Below, piece after piece: positions 7,813-17,123 of a stretch of 64,000 bases of DNA. How positions within the stretch are numbered: the first letter of the stretch is position 1; each line of letters begins with the position of its first letter. Source of the stretch: Alteromonas sp. BMJM2. Its GTDB lineage: Bacteria > Pseudomonadota > Gammaproteobacteria > Enterobacterales > Alteromonadaceae. The stretch lies in assembly GCF_027257845.1 (NCBI RefSeq), contig NZ_JAPVOT010000004.1, positions 182,935-246,934 on the forward strand, written 5' to 3'. The translations under genes and the position numbers were made by a program. The notes beneath the pieces were generated by a model. That model searched no databases and was not told the origin of the DNA. It saw only the letters and a list, made by a program, of their open reading frames with translations.

Positions 7813-9210
7813 ATGGAATTGGATCCCCTCGTCTTATCGAGAATACAATTTGCTTTTGTGGTGTGCTTTCACGCCATATTCCCCGTCTTTACAATTGGTC
7901 TAGCAAGTACAATTGCAGGATTCGAGACGCTTTATTTTAAAACTGAAAACCCGATATGGCAGCGACTATCTAAGTTTTGGATTCAAGTTTTTGCCGTAGT
8001 TTTTGGCATTGGTGTGGTTTCAGGTATTGTTATGTCATTCCAGTTTGGCACTAATTGGAGCAACTTCTCATATGCCACTGCTAACTTCTTAGGGCCGGTA
8101 TTAAGCTACGAAGTAATAACAGCATTCTTTTTAGAAGCTGCATTTCTGGGAGTATTACTTTTCGGGCGAGACAAAGTACCCCAAGGTGTTCACCTTTTTG
8201 CAGCCATTATGGTTGCAACGGGAACCTTCATCTCTTCTTTTTGGATTCTATCGGCTAACTCACTTCTGCAAACGCCAGACGGCTTAGAGCTTATTAACGG
8301 CATGTACCACGTGAAGTCATGGGCTGATGCGTTGTTTACCGCATCATTTGGCTATCGATTCACCCACATGGCACTGGCCTCTTTCCTAACGGCCGCCCTA
8401 GTTGTTGCCGGTGTAAGTGCATGGTTTATATTGCAAAAACGTGAGTTAGAAGCGAATAAAAAGGCACTATCAGTCGCACTTTGGTTTTTACTGTTTCTCG
8501 CGCCACTTCAAACAGTGGTTGGCGATTTCCATGGTTTAAACACAATGAAATATCAGCCCACTAAAGTGGCTGCAATGGAGGGAAACTGGGAGACAAGTAC
8601 GGGTGTTCCACTATTGTTGTTTGCCATTCCAGATAAAGAAGAGCAAAAAAACCATTTTGAAATAAAGATACCGAAACTAGCAAGTTATGTGCTTACTCAT
8701 GATTGGGACGGTGAAGTACCAGGGTTAAAAGCGGTTCCTGTTGAAGAGCAACCTCCTGTATTTATCGTATTCTGGTCTTTTAGAGTTATGGTGGGATTAG
8801 GCCTTCTTATGGTGGTATTTGGTTTCTGGGGACTTATCTTTCGAAGAGGCGGTAAAATTTATACCTCTCCTGCCTTTTTGCAGGGTTTAAGAATGATGAG
8901 TATTAGTCCATTTCTAGCGGTACTGGCAGGATGGGTAGTGACTGAAGCCGGCCGTGCACCGTGGCTTATTTATGGTCAAATGACACACGCAGAAGGCCTA
9001 ACGCCTTCACTTACAGGCGGTATGGCACTGTTTTCATTAATTGGCTACATCACAGTTTATGCATTGGTGTTCAGTGCAGGCATCTATTACCTCCTTAAAG
9101 TTTTCAAAGGTGGCTTAGAAAAAGCCAATGCACCTCACGAGATGGATGAAATAGAAAGACCGGCTCGTCCTTTTTCTGCAGGCCATGTTGCCATTGATGG
9201 AGACTTATAA
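7813..9210 (+). CDS. cydA: Cytochrome bd-type quinol oxidase subunit I
   Basis: 465 residues from the ATG at 7813, which follows AAAGAGG. Multi-pass inner-membrane protein that binds the hemes and oxidises quinol with O2 as acceptor. Seen: the early haem-ligand region CFHAIFPVF, the FFLEA motif with the conserved glutamate, the second histidine in FTHMALASF, and the quinol-loop end GRAPWLIYGQM (GRQPW in E. coli). The protein is shorter than E. coli CydA (about 520), which fits the short Q-loop, cyanide-insensitive (CioA-like) branch. It is first in the cydABDC operon, behind operator site B. bd oxidases are known to keep working in sulfide and NO, which fits the sulfide genes on both sides. 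Confidence 0.95.
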   Translation: MELDPLVLSRIQFAFVVCFHAIFPVFTIGLASTIAGFETLYFKTENPIWQRLSKFWIQVFAVVFGIGVVSGIVMSFQFGTNWSNFSYATANFLGPVLSYEVITAFFLEAAFLGVLLFGRDKVPQGVHLFAAIMVATGTFISSFWILSANSLLQTPDGLELINGMYHVKSWADALFTASFGYRFTHMALASFLTAALVVAGVSAWFILQKRELEANKKALSVALWFLLFLAPLQTVVGDFHGLNTMKYQPTKVAAMEGNWETSTGVPLLLFAIPDKEEQKNHFEIKIPKLASYVLTHDWDGEVPGLKAVPVEEQPPVFIVFWSFRVMVGLGLLMVVFGFWGLIFRRGGKIYTSPAFLQGLRMMSISPFLAVLAGWVVTEAGRAPWLIYGQMTHAEGLTPSLTGGMALFSLIGYITVYALVFSAGIYYLLKVFKGGLEKANAPHEMDEIERPARPFSAGHVAIDGDL

Positions 9211-9212
9211 TT

Positions 9213-10214
9213 ATGGAACAAACATTTGATTTAACACTAATCTGGGCCGGCATAATTGGCTTTGGCATCATGATGTATGTCCTCATGGATGGTTTTGACT
9301 TGGGACAAGGTATCCTCTACCCCTTTGCCCCAGATGAAAAAGCACGGGACAAAATGATGAATTCTGTCGCCCCTGTATGGGATGGCAATGAAACATGGCT
9401 TGTATTGGGAGGCGCTGGCTTACTCGCCGCCTTTCCTCTAGTTTATTCCATATTTTTGCCCGCTTTATATATAGGCGTATTTCTACTGCTTGCAGGGTTA
9501 ATTTTTAGAGGCGTGGCGTTCGAATTTAGGTTTAAAGCAAAAACCTCTAAATACCTCTGGAGTTGGTCATTTTCTGTCGGTTCGTTCGTTGCTTCGTTTG
9601 CGCAAGGGGCAGTTGTAGGTGCTTACATTCAGGGATTTGAAACCGAAGGATTTGCATATTCAGGAGGCCCGCTAGATTGGCTTACTCCATTTACCGTGCT
9701 GACCGGCTTTGGCCTCGTCATCGGCTACGCGCTTTTAGGTAGTACGTGGTTAATTATGAAAACCGATGGTGAAGTTCAACAGTGGGCCTATAAAATAACG
9801 CCAAAACTTTTGATGGGTTTAATGGCAGTTTTTGCTGCGGTTTGTGTATATACCCCGTTTGTTGATAGTTCGGTAATGACACGTTGGTTCGATGGCATAA
9901 GCCTAATATGGGCGTTACCCGCACTTGCATTATTTTGTGCAGTTATTGTTCTTCGCGCAGTGAAAAAGCAACAGGACGGCATGCCTTTTGTAGCGACCAT
10001 GGGAATATTCCTCTTTAGCTATTTAGGCTTGCTAGCAAGTAAGTGGCCCTACATTGTGCCACCTAAATTTACTATTTACGATGCAGCGTCAGCATACAAC
10101 TCACAGCTATTCCTTTTACTTGGCTTCTTATTTGTCATCCCAATTGTCTTGGCATACACAAGCTGGACATATTGGGTATTTAGAGGAAAAGTGGGCGACG
10201 CAGGTTACCACTAA
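9213..10214 (+). CDS. cydB: Cytochrome bd-type quinol oxidase subunit II
   Basis: 333 residues, starting 3 bases after cydA stops. An integral membrane protein with about eight or nine hydrophobic segments. The N-terminus carries the subunit II signature (YVLMDGFDLGQGIL, then PVWDGNETWLVLGG). It pairs with CydA to form the oxidase and does not itself bind all haems. No small cydX-like frame was seen after it; the next gene starts at 10218. Confidence 0.95.
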   Translation: MEQTFDLTLIWAGIIGFGIMMYVLMDGFDLGQGILYPFAPDEKARDKMMNSVAPVWDGNETWLVLGGAGLLAAFPLVYSIFLPALYIGVFLLLAGLIFRGVAFEFRFKAKTSKYLWSWSFSVGSFVASFAQGAVVGAYIQGFETEGFAYSGGPLDWLTPFTVLTGFGLVIGYALLGSTWLIMKTDGEVQQWAYKITPKLLMGLMAVFAAVCVYTPFVDSSVMTRWFDGISLIWALPALALFCAVIVLRAVKKQQDGMPFVATMGIFLFSYLGLLASKWPYIVPPKFTIYDAASAYNSQLFLLLGFLFVIPIVLAYTSWTYWVFRGKVGDAGYH

Positions 10215-10217
10215 ATT

Positions 10218-11921
10218 ATGAAAGATAAGCCCGCTCTTGCGCCTGATATGACAAACATATCAGGCGCCCAGTTCCTTAAACAGGAAGTCACTAATCAGCG
10301 TGCTCTACTTAACCGCTCTGTTATGTTCGGGGGCGGAGCCTCGCTGTTTATGATTGCGCAATGGCTGCTGCTTGCCTTTATAGCGCATAGCGTACTCGTC
10401 GATGACTCTAGCTTATCTAGTTTATGGGTACCTTGGTTACTACTAGTCATTGTAAGTATGGTTAAGCCATGGCTTAGTTTTCAACAAAGTAATCTTGCAC
10501 AAGATGCAAGCGCGCAAGTAAAACGCAGTATTCGCACCACACTACTGAATCGCTGGAATAAGACAAGCCCCATTGCGTTGCAAACCCTCTCAGGCGGGGC
10601 TATTGCATCGCAATGGGTTGAAGACATAGAAGCTGTTGATGGCTACTTCTCACGTTACTGGCCTCAGCAGATGCTTGCTGTTGTGTCGCCAATGTTGATT
10701 ATAATCGTCGTTGGCTATTTAAATTGGCTTTGCGCAATATTGCTGCTCGTCTCTGCTCCACTCATTCCGCTATTTATGATTTTAGTCGGTATGGGCGCTG
10801 AGCATATAAACGAAAAGTATTCACTGCTTCGACAACGTCTCGCCGGGCATTTTCTTGATCGCATTGCCAACCTTTCAACCATCTCTTTATTGGGTGCCCA
10901 GCAAACCATGTCGGACGAAGTAGCAGCCCGGGGAGATAATTATCGGCACGTTGTTATGAAAACACTCAAGCTTGCGTTTTTATCTTCTACTGTGCTTGAG
11001 TTCTTTACCAGTGTGGCCATTGCCAGCCTAGCCATTTACATCGGTTTTTCACTTTATGGTGCTATTGACTGGGGCCCCGCTCAGTCGCTTAGTTTATTTT
11101 CAGGGCTTGCTATCTTACTGTTAGCGCCAGAATTTTTTAAGCCACTGCGAAACCTATCAGCCTACTACCATGACAAAGCCAGTGCAGTGGGGGCTGCCAA
11201 CAATATACTAGCATCGTTATCCCACCTGCAGTCTGAAGAAGAGCAGTACGGCAACAGTGATGCGCGCAAGGTTACGCTATCTGAGCATGATGCAAAACTT
11301 GAACTGCATAATCTTGTGGTGGGCTACCGGTCTCACTTGCCATTAAACAACAGTGTTACCACTCGCATTTCAAAGCGCGGTTTGCTCGTATTTTCAGGAG
11401 ATTCTGGCTGCGGTAAAACCACCCTTTTAAACACAATTGCAGGTTATCTTCACCCTATTTCGGGGGAAGTGAACTTATCCCTTAAAAACACGCATTCCAT
11501 CGCCTACTTACCGCAAAAAACGTGGATTAAAAATGCTAGCATCCGACACAACCTTGCGATAGCGGCTCCAAATGCCAACGAAGCTCAAATGCTGACTGCT
11601 TTAGACAAACTCGATTTGACGAATGAGATCACCCTTAAGCATCAAGGACTAGACACCGTATTAGGTGAGCATGGTCAAGGCCTATCAGGCGGTCAAATGC
11701 AAAGGATATCTTTGGCCAGAGTGTTGCTTAACCCTACTCAAATAGTTTTGCTAGATGAACCTACTGCGAGCCTAGATCTTAAAAGTAAAGATTTGATAAA
11801 TGACGCTGTTAAAGAACTCAAAGAAAGGGCTCTGATCGTTATTGCGACCCACGATCCAATGATAATAGCGATGTCCGATATCCATATTGACCTAACCAAA
11901 AAGGTTGAAAACGAACAATGA
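10218..11921 (+). CDS. cydD: ABC exporter subunit CydD
   Basis: 567 residues. An N-terminal six-helix exporter domain (about residues 30-340) is fused to an ATPase domain (about 370-560) with Walker A GDSGCGKTTL, the signature LSGGQMQRISLARV and Walker B VLLDEPTASLD. CydDC is a heterodimeric exporter of glutathione/cysteine that is needed to assemble cytochrome bd. It starts 3 bases after cydB and overlaps cydC by 4 bases, so the four genes are one transcription unit. In a persulfide setting, thiol export could also balance periplasmic redox state (inference). Confidence 0.94.
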   Translation: MKDKPALAPDMTNISGAQFLKQEVTNQRALLNRSVMFGGGASLFMIAQWLLLAFIAHSVLVDDSSLSSLWVPWLLLVIVSMVKPWLSFQQSNLAQDASAQVKRSIRTTLLNRWNKTSPIALQTLSGGAIASQWVEDIEAVDGYFSRYWPQQMLAVVSPMLIIIVVGYLNWLCAILLLVSAPLIPLFMILVGMGAEHINEKYSLLRQRLAGHFLDRIANLSTISLLGAQQTMSDEVAARGDNYRHVVMKTLKLAFLSSTVLEFFTSVAIASLAIYIGFSLYGAIDWGPAQSLSLFSGLAILLLAPEFFKPLRNLSAYYHDKASAVGAANNILASLSHLQSEEEQYGNSDARKVTLSEHDAKLELHNLVVGYRSHLPLNNSVTTRISKRGLLVFSGDSGCGKTTLLNTIAGYLHPISGEVNLSLKNTHSIAYLPQKTWIKNASIRHNLAIAAPNANEAQMLTALDKLDLTNEITLKHQGLDTVLGEHGQGLSGGQMQRISLARVLLNPTQIVLLDEPTASLDLKSKDLINDAVKELKERALIVIATHDPMIIAMSDIHIDLTKKVENEQ

Positions 11922-13576
11922 AGTTTTGGCTATCGATAATCTATCAGAGCGAACGTAAGCGACTTTTCATTGGTCTTTTTTGGTCGCTATTAACCATGCT
12001 ATCAGGAGTTGGGCTACTGGCTCTATCAGGCTGGCTAATTACCGCCACTGCACTAGCAGGGCTAGCTATAAGTGCAGGTTTGATTGTAAAACTTGATATG
12101 TATATGCCAGGCTCAGGTATTCGTTACTTTGCCTTGAGTCGAACTGTCGGCCGCTATATCGAAAGGCTTTATAATCACGACACAATTTTGCGGCTTATCG
12201 CTACGTATAGAGTGACAATATTTAAAGCGCTTTCCCACAAGCCGCTTCACGAAATAAGACAAACCTGCGACAGTGAATGGTTAAGCCGTCTTACCTCAGA
12301 CCTAGATGCCTTAGACGGTATTTTAATTCGCTATACAATACCAACACTTGCTACAGGGTTAGTCATCTTATTGGTCAGTGCATTTTTATGCTTTATCTGG
12401 TTTGATTTTGCCGCTGTATTTTTTCTTACAGCAGTACTCTCTTGGATGTTGCTGATCAGATATTCTGTTTCACAGACTAGAGGTGCTGCGAAAGCTTCAA
12501 TTGCTCAACTTAATCGCACGAGAGAGTCTTTAATAAGCCATATAAAAGGAGCGTTTGTTTTATCTAGCCAAGATATGATGGCTGCACATCAAGCCCATAC
12601 TCTCGTTGAATTATCACTGTTTGAAGAGCATCACTGTGTATTACAAAAGCGCGTGGCTAAACTACAGTTTGTCACCGACAGCCTTTTTGGTATTGCGCTT
12701 AGCGCGGTTTTCTTTTCTGGTCTTTGGGCGGTGGGCAATGAAATAATTGAAGGCCCCACCGCCATTATGTTAGCGCTTTTATTTATTGGAGTATCTGAGT
12801 TGCTGCAAACCATACCGGAGCAATTTAGCACTTGGGGAAAAACAGAATATGCAAGTGAGCGGCTCAAAAAACTGGCGTCCACAGAAATTGAAACGGATTT
12901 AACCCATATCAACCACATACAAGCGATAGCGTGTAAAGTAAATAACCTCTCCACTATTCCGGCAAGTTTCCAAAGAGAGATATCTTTTACCCTTACTGAT
13001 ACTAAACCACTTTTTATAACGGGTCGTTCAGGCGCCGGCAAATCCACACTTGCGAAGCTTTTATTTAAGCTTACTCCTGCAGTTCAACCCGGCGTTAACA
13101 TAGAGATTAATGAGCACTCTTTAACTGCAATTTCATCAAAAAGTTTATACAGGGTTTGTAGTTATCTTGAGCAATCTCCTAGCTTATTATCGGGAAGCCT
13201 CTACTACAATTTAACGCTCGGTCTTGAGGATGTAGATGAACAAAGAGTATTTGATGCTCTCGCTAAGGTTGAGCTTCTTAAATGGGCAGATGCACTTCCA
13301 GAGGGCCTAAATACTTGGCTTGGTGAAAGCGGGGGACAGGTTTCAGGCGGGCAAGCTAGGCGCTTGTGCCTTGCAAGGCTATTACTCAGAGACCCCGCCA
13401 TGGTTGTATTAGATGAACCATTTAATGGGCTAGATAACACCATGGCCAAACGTATTTATGACCGGATATCGCCATGGCTTGAAGCGCGCAAATCTATTAT
13501 TTTGCTGCATGAAGTGCCTAGTTTTGTTTTAGGAAAAGGAGTTAATTATCAGCAGTTGGATGTAGATTTGAAATAA
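11918..13576 (+). CDS. cydC: ABC exporter subunit CydC
   Basis: 552 residues, overlapping the cydD stop by 4 bases (ATGA). N-terminal membrane domain (about residues 15-310) and ATPase domain with Walker A GRSGAGKSTL, a VSGGQARRLCLARL signature and Walker B VVLDEPFNGLD. Partner of CydD in the bd-oxidase assembly exporter. It ends the operon; a decayed outer-membrane gene on the opposite strand begins 6 bases later. Confidence 0.94.
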   Translation: MKFWLSIIYQSERKRLFIGLFWSLLTMLSGVGLLALSGWLITATALAGLAISAGLIVKLDMYMPGSGIRYFALSRTVGRYIERLYNHDTILRLIATYRVTIFKALSHKPLHEIRQTCDSEWLSRLTSDLDALDGILIRYTIPTLATGLVILLVSAFLCFIWFDFAAVFFLTAVLSWMLLIRYSVSQTRGAAKASIAQLNRTRESLISHIKGAFVLSSQDMMAAHQAHTLVELSLFEEHHCVLQKRVAKLQFVTDSLFGIALSAVFFSGLWAVGNEIIEGPTAIMLALLFIGVSELLQTIPEQFSTWGKTEYASERLKKLASTEIETDLTHINHIQAIACKVNNLSTIPASFQREISFTLTDTKPLFITGRSGAGKSTLAKLLFKLTPAVQPGVNIEINEHSLTAISSKSLYRVCSYLEQSPSLLSGSLYYNLTLGLEDVDEQRVFDALAKVELLKWADALPEGLNTWLGESGGQVSGGQARRLCLARLLLRDPAMVVLDEPFNGLDNTMAKRIYDRISPWLEARKSIILLHEVPSFVLGKGVNYQQLDVDLK

Positions 13577-13582
13577 TAGCGA

Positions 13583-13804
13583 TTAAAAATCGAAGCCCAA
13601 TGCTAAACCAGCTACCACTGAGCTACCGTGCCCAAAGTGATAATCTACGTGCAGCTGTGGCGATACTGTGTATCCATGATAGCGATATTCATAAAGCGTC
13701 CCCAGTCGTGTGACTGCGAAATCATGTTCACTAGAGTGTTCAAAACCTGGCCCCACCTGCACAATAGATGCCCTTATTAAAAATTTTGGCCAATTGGAGA
13801 GCTG
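13583..13804 (-). pseudogene. C-terminal remnant of an outer-membrane beta-barrel protein
   Basis: Reading leftward from a stop codon at 13805-13807, a 73-codon frame with no ATG ends at TAA 13583-13585. Its translation has amphipathic strands (TRLGTLYEYRYHG, TVSPQLHVDYHFG, VVAGLALGFDF) and ends in phenylalanine, the classic C-terminal strand of small barrel proteins (YEF..W.VSP..D...G...GVS.G..F pattern). Nothing upstream supplies a signal peptide or start: the DUF2938 gene ends 24 bases further on. I read it as the surviving tail of a deleted gene. Confidence 0.6.
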
Positions 13805-13828
13805 TTAATTTTTGGTGTAAATCAATAG

Positions 13829-14380
13829 TTATCGTGCAACCGTCTTTCCTTTCCATTTGCCGACTAACAATTTTTCAACTAGCCGCCCGGCTAAGTAAAG
13901 GCCAACCGAGAAAATCAAATGAGATAGCAACACTTTCGATTGAAGCATGGTAGGGGCCTGCGTTGATAATCCGGCGATACCATAGCCCATTCCAGGGTAC
14001 ATAATAAAAAAAGGAATGCTGCAGGTAGCAAGACCCACAATAAAAGCAGGTAAGAGTGAAGGCGCTTGTATCCATTTTAAACCGGTAAACGCTAACATAA
14101 GCCCTGCGAAGGCAACCCCGATTCCGTAGTGGCCTATCCAGCCGAGCAATAATTCGCCTGCTCGAGGCTCTGCCGCCTTGATGGATTGATGAAAGAACAT
14201 ACCGTCAGTCAAATAGATAACCCATCGCCCGATATATTCATATCGAGTTAACGGCTTATTGAAAACAACATGTTGTAAGTAATTGATAATATCGAGGAAG
14301 GCTGTAGCGAGAACCCCCAATACCACTGCGGCGGCAATAATTCGAAAGCTATTTACTTTGCTTGATGCATTTGCATTCAT
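13829..14380 (-). CDS. DUF2938 integral membrane protein
   Basis: 183 residues with four or five hydrophobic segments: near the N-terminus (IIAAAVVLGVLATAFLDI), near 85-105, 110-135 and 145-170. The sequence matches the DUF2938 pattern (GRWVIYLTDGMFFH, LLGWIGHYGIGVAFAG, MYPGMGYGIAGLSTQ). The family has no known function. It lies alone between the cyd operon and the SQR operon, 197 bases downstream of SQR on the same strand, so it may be read through from that operon. Confidence 0.75.
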   Translation of the reverse strand: MNANASSKVNSFRIIAAAVVLGVLATAFLDIINYLQHVVFNKPLTRYEYIGRWVIYLTDGMFFHQSIKAAEPRAGELLLGWIGHYGIGVAFAGLMLAFTGLKWIQAPSLLPAFIVGLATCSIPFFIMYPGMGYGIAGLSTQAPTMLQSKVLLSHLIFSVGLYLAGRLVEKLLVGKWKGKTVAR

Positions 14381-14520
14381 AAGGTTCTACCTAAATTGAA
14401 CCGACATACTTAGTAGAATATTTCTGCCCATGCCTAATGCATAACCTTTATAAGTGTCTACAAAATCTCGGTAATTTTCGTTTATGAAGTTATTAATTTA
14501 TGAGGCTAAATAATGTATAT

Positions 14521-14553
14521 CATCCGGAGGCTAAACTATTTAACGACCGGATG
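14521..14553. repeat. Spaced inverted repeat downstream of the SQR gene
   Basis: CATCCGG and CCGGATG pair perfectly across a 19-nt spacer, 25 bp beyond the stop codon of the SQR gene. It may be a weak terminator stem or operator before the DUF2938 gene; no T-run follows on the - strand. Confidence 0.4.
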
Positions 14554-14577
14554 TTGTGCAGTATGAGAACAGAAAAA

Positions 14578-16248
14578 CTATTGCGGTGATTGTGGTTTAG
14601 GTTTTGCCATCCACTCACGTCCTTTAAGCATTCCTTCCCAGTAAATCGGCGGTAACAATTTTTCTTTTAAGTACCATGCAAGGCGTGATGGTTTTGTGCC
14701 ATCAATGACCCATGAAGGCATACTATTTAGAATCTTCCCACCGTAGCCAAACTCTGCGAGTACGACTTTACCTCGCTCCACCGTGAGTGGACAACTTCCG
14801 TAACCGTTGTATATCGCCTTACCCGTTTGTACTCCGCGCTCATACAGCAAATTATTTGCGACTACCGGTGCTTGCATACGAGCAGCTGCTGCTGTTTTTG
14901 CATTGGGTGAGTTTGTCGCATCACCTAGGGCAAAAATGTTATCGAAAGATTTGTGCTGCAACGTCGACTGATCTACATCTATCCAGCCATTACTATCTAC
15001 AAGCGGACTTACTTTAATAAAATCGGGTGGCGACTGAGGAGGCACTGCGTGGAGCATATCAAACTCAGTCTCCACAAGCGGAGCATCCGGCTGCGCAACA
15101 TTTTTGAATGATGCTACTTTTGATTTACCGTCAACTTTTACTAACTGGTGCTCAAAGTTAAGATTTGCATTGTACTTTTTAACGTATTCCATTAAGGCGG
15201 GCACGTACTCTTTAACCCCAAAAAGAACCGCTCCCGTGTTATAAAATTGAACATCAACCTTATCCAGTACGCCTTCTTTAAGCCAGTGATCACACGATAG
15301 GTACATGGCTTTTTGAGGTGCACCAGCACACTTTATTGGCATTGGCGGCTGAGAAAATATCGCTTTCCCTTTTTTGAGATTTTTTACTAGCTCCCATGTA
15401 TAGGGCGCTAAGTCGAACCGGTAGTTAGAGGTGACGCCGTTCTCACCAAGCGCCTCGCTGAGTCCTGCAATTTTGCTCCAGTCGAGCTTTATGCCAGGAC
15501 ACACGACCAGGTGTTCGTATTTAACTGTTCTACATCCATCGACCACAATCATGTTTTCTTTCGGAGAAAACGCTGCCACTCCTGCTTTTATCCATTTCAC
15601 ATTTTGTGGAATGACCGATGCAACAGTTCGAACAGTTTCATTTGCGTTAAATACACCGCCCCCAACAAGCGTCCATCCAGGTTGGTAATAATGCACCTCA
15701 TTTGGCTCAACAATAGCAATATCGAGCTCTGGACATCGTGCTTTGAGGCTCGATGCCACCGCAACGCCACCTGCCCCCGCACCGACAATAACTACCGCAT
15801 GGGAGTAATCAGCATGATCAGTGGGCGTTTCTCCACCGTTTTTAAGTCGCCTTACCACCCCACTTAAGTCATAACCCGCTTTTTGAGATAAACACAGTAC
15901 TTCTTCAAATGATAAGGTTTTGACTGCGGTCATAGCCCATAACGATATGGAGCGAGTCCCCGTTCTGCAATACGCAAAAACAGGCCCTTCCAATTTTTGT
16001 AGGTTTTCTTCGAATTTTACGGCATCTTCCGTTGTTACCTTCCCACTCACTACGGGTTGATAAACGCAGGGAATACCCACAGAGGTTGCTTTCGCTTCTA
16101 TCTCAGAAAATGTAGGCTGATCTGCGCCTTCACCGTTTGGCCTATTGCAAACAATTGACTTAAACCCGGCAGCTTTAATTGCCTCTATATCTTCAACTAA
16201 AATTTGGGGTGAAACTGAAAGCTGTTGTGTAACATTAGCGTATTTCAT
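14578..16248 (-). CDS. DUF442 sulfurtransferase-like domain fused to sulfide:quinone oxidoreductase
   Basis: 556 residues, start with a very strong AGGAGGTGG site. Residues 1-135 are a DUF442 (TIGR01244, Blh N-terminal type) phosphatase-fold domain with loop AYCRTGTRS (Cys94). Residues 148-545 are a type II sulfide:quinone oxidoreductase with an FAD-binding VVIVGAGAGG. The two redox cysteines expected for SQR are visible: Cys307 in PIKCAGAPQKAMYLS and Cys486 in YGSCPLT. SQR oxidises sulfide on the membrane face, passes electrons to quinone and hands a sulfane sulfur to a thiol. The fused Cys94 domain could accept that sulfur directly (inference). The gene lies 10 bases after the second persulfide dioxygenase in the same operon. 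Confidence 0.92.
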   Translation of the reverse strand: MKYANVTQQLSVSPQILVEDIEAIKAAGFKSIVCNRPNGEGADQPTFSEIEAKATSVGIPCVYQPVVSGKVTTEDAVKFEENLQKLEGPVFAYCRTGTRSISLWAMTAVKTLSFEEVLCLSQKAGYDLSGVVRRLKNGGETPTDHADYSHAVVIVGAGAGGVAVASSLKARCPELDIAIVEPNEVHYYQPGWTLVGGGVFNANETVRTVASVIPQNVKWIKAGVAAFSPKENMIVVDGCRTVKYEHLVVCPGIKLDWSKIAGLSEALGENGVTSNYRFDLAPYTWELVKNLKKGKAIFSQPPMPIKCAGAPQKAMYLSCDHWLKEGVLDKVDVQFYNTGAVLFGVKEYVPALMEYVKKYNANLNFEHQLVKVDGKSKVASFKNVAQPDAPLVETEFDMLHAVPPQSPPDFIKVSPLVDSNGWIDVDQSTLQHKSFDNIFALGDATNSPNAKTAAAARMQAPVVANNLLYERGVQTGKAIYNGYGSCPLTVERGKVVLAEFGYGGKILNSMPSWVIDGTKPSRLAWYLKEKLLPPIYWEGMLKGREWMAKPKPQSPQ

Positions 16249-16258
16249 ATTCCACCTC

Positions 16259-17113
16259 CTAAATAGCGTTTACAGGAATTTTGATAAATTGTTTACCGCT
16301 CTTTGAAGGTGCGCCAAATTGTCCATTTCTCAGGTTCGCCTGAATGGCGGGCAGCAGTAGCTTTGGTACAGCGAGGGTTGCATCTCTCGCTTCACGTTTT
16401 TCAACGTATTCTGCTAAAGGCACATCAGGGCGGATTTGCTTATTGGTTTCTTTTGCTTCTTTGATGGATAGGGTAGAGAGTGGTTCGTTACCTTCTTTCG
16501 GGTAGTCGTGCCCAAGAAAGACAACGGTCTCTTCGGGCAGAGTAAAAAAGCGTTGAATGGTGTTATAAAGTTGCTCTGCACTACCGCCCGGAAAATCACA
16601 TCTCGCTGTACCTAAGTTCGGCGCGAACATGGTATCACCGACAAAAATCTTCCCGTCGACTAGAAAGCTCGCACATGCTGGTGTGTGACCCGGCGTATGC
16701 CATACCGTCACTTCATATTCACCAATGTTAAACGTATCGCTTTCTTCAAATAAAACATCAAACTGACTGCCATCATTTGGCGTGTCATTTGAAATTTCGA
16801 AAACGTCTAACCACGTATCCAGAACTTCTTTGATTCCAGAGCCAATGCCAATTTTGCCACCCACTTTTGACTTTAAATAATGCGCTGCTGTTATATGATC
16901 TGCATGTACGTGGGTCTCTAAAATCCATTGATTAATAAGCTGTTTATCATTAATAAATGCAATAACTTTATCGGCACTTTCCATCGATACTCGACCTGAA
17001 AAAATGTCGTAATCGGCAACCGAATCTATAACACCGCATTCTTTGGAAATGGGATCGAAAAGTACGTATGTGAATGTTGCTGTCTTGTTGTCGTAAAATG
17101 TTTCAACGTTCAT
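16259..17113 (-). CDS. Persulfide dioxygenase-type MBL-fold protein (second copy)
   Basis: 284 residues from the ATG at 17113, preceded by AAGGGGAAT; a longer in-frame start runs into the exporter gene and is rejected. Same Blh/ETHE1 class as the protein at 6018-6887: THVHADHITAA, PGHTPACASFL, GDTMF, GTARCDFPGG and GHDYP. It oxidises glutathione persulfide to sulfite. It is second in the exporter-dioxygenase-SQR operon (10-base gaps on both sides), so its product would feed straight to the sulfite exporter. Confidence 0.91.
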   Translation of the reverse strand: MNVETFYDNKTATFTYVLFDPISKECGVIDSVADYDIFSGRVSMESADKVIAFINDKQLINQWILETHVHADHITAAHYLKSKVGGKIGIGSGIKEVLDTWLDVFEISNDTPNDGSQFDVLFEESDTFNIGEYEVTVWHTPGHTPACASFLVDGKIFVGDTMFAPNLGTARCDFPGGSAEQLYNTIQRFFTLPEETVVFLGHDYPKEGNEPLSTLSIKEAKETNKQIRPDVPLAEYVEKREARDATLAVPKLLLPAIQANLRNGQFGAPSKSGKQFIKIPVNAI

Positions 17114-17123
17114 GGTATTCCCC

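Noticed and set aside
7307..13804. The broken exported gene and the barrel tail as two halves of one gene split by the cyd operon
   Set aside because: They are on opposite strands and share no overlap or common motif, so a simple insertion cannot explain them.
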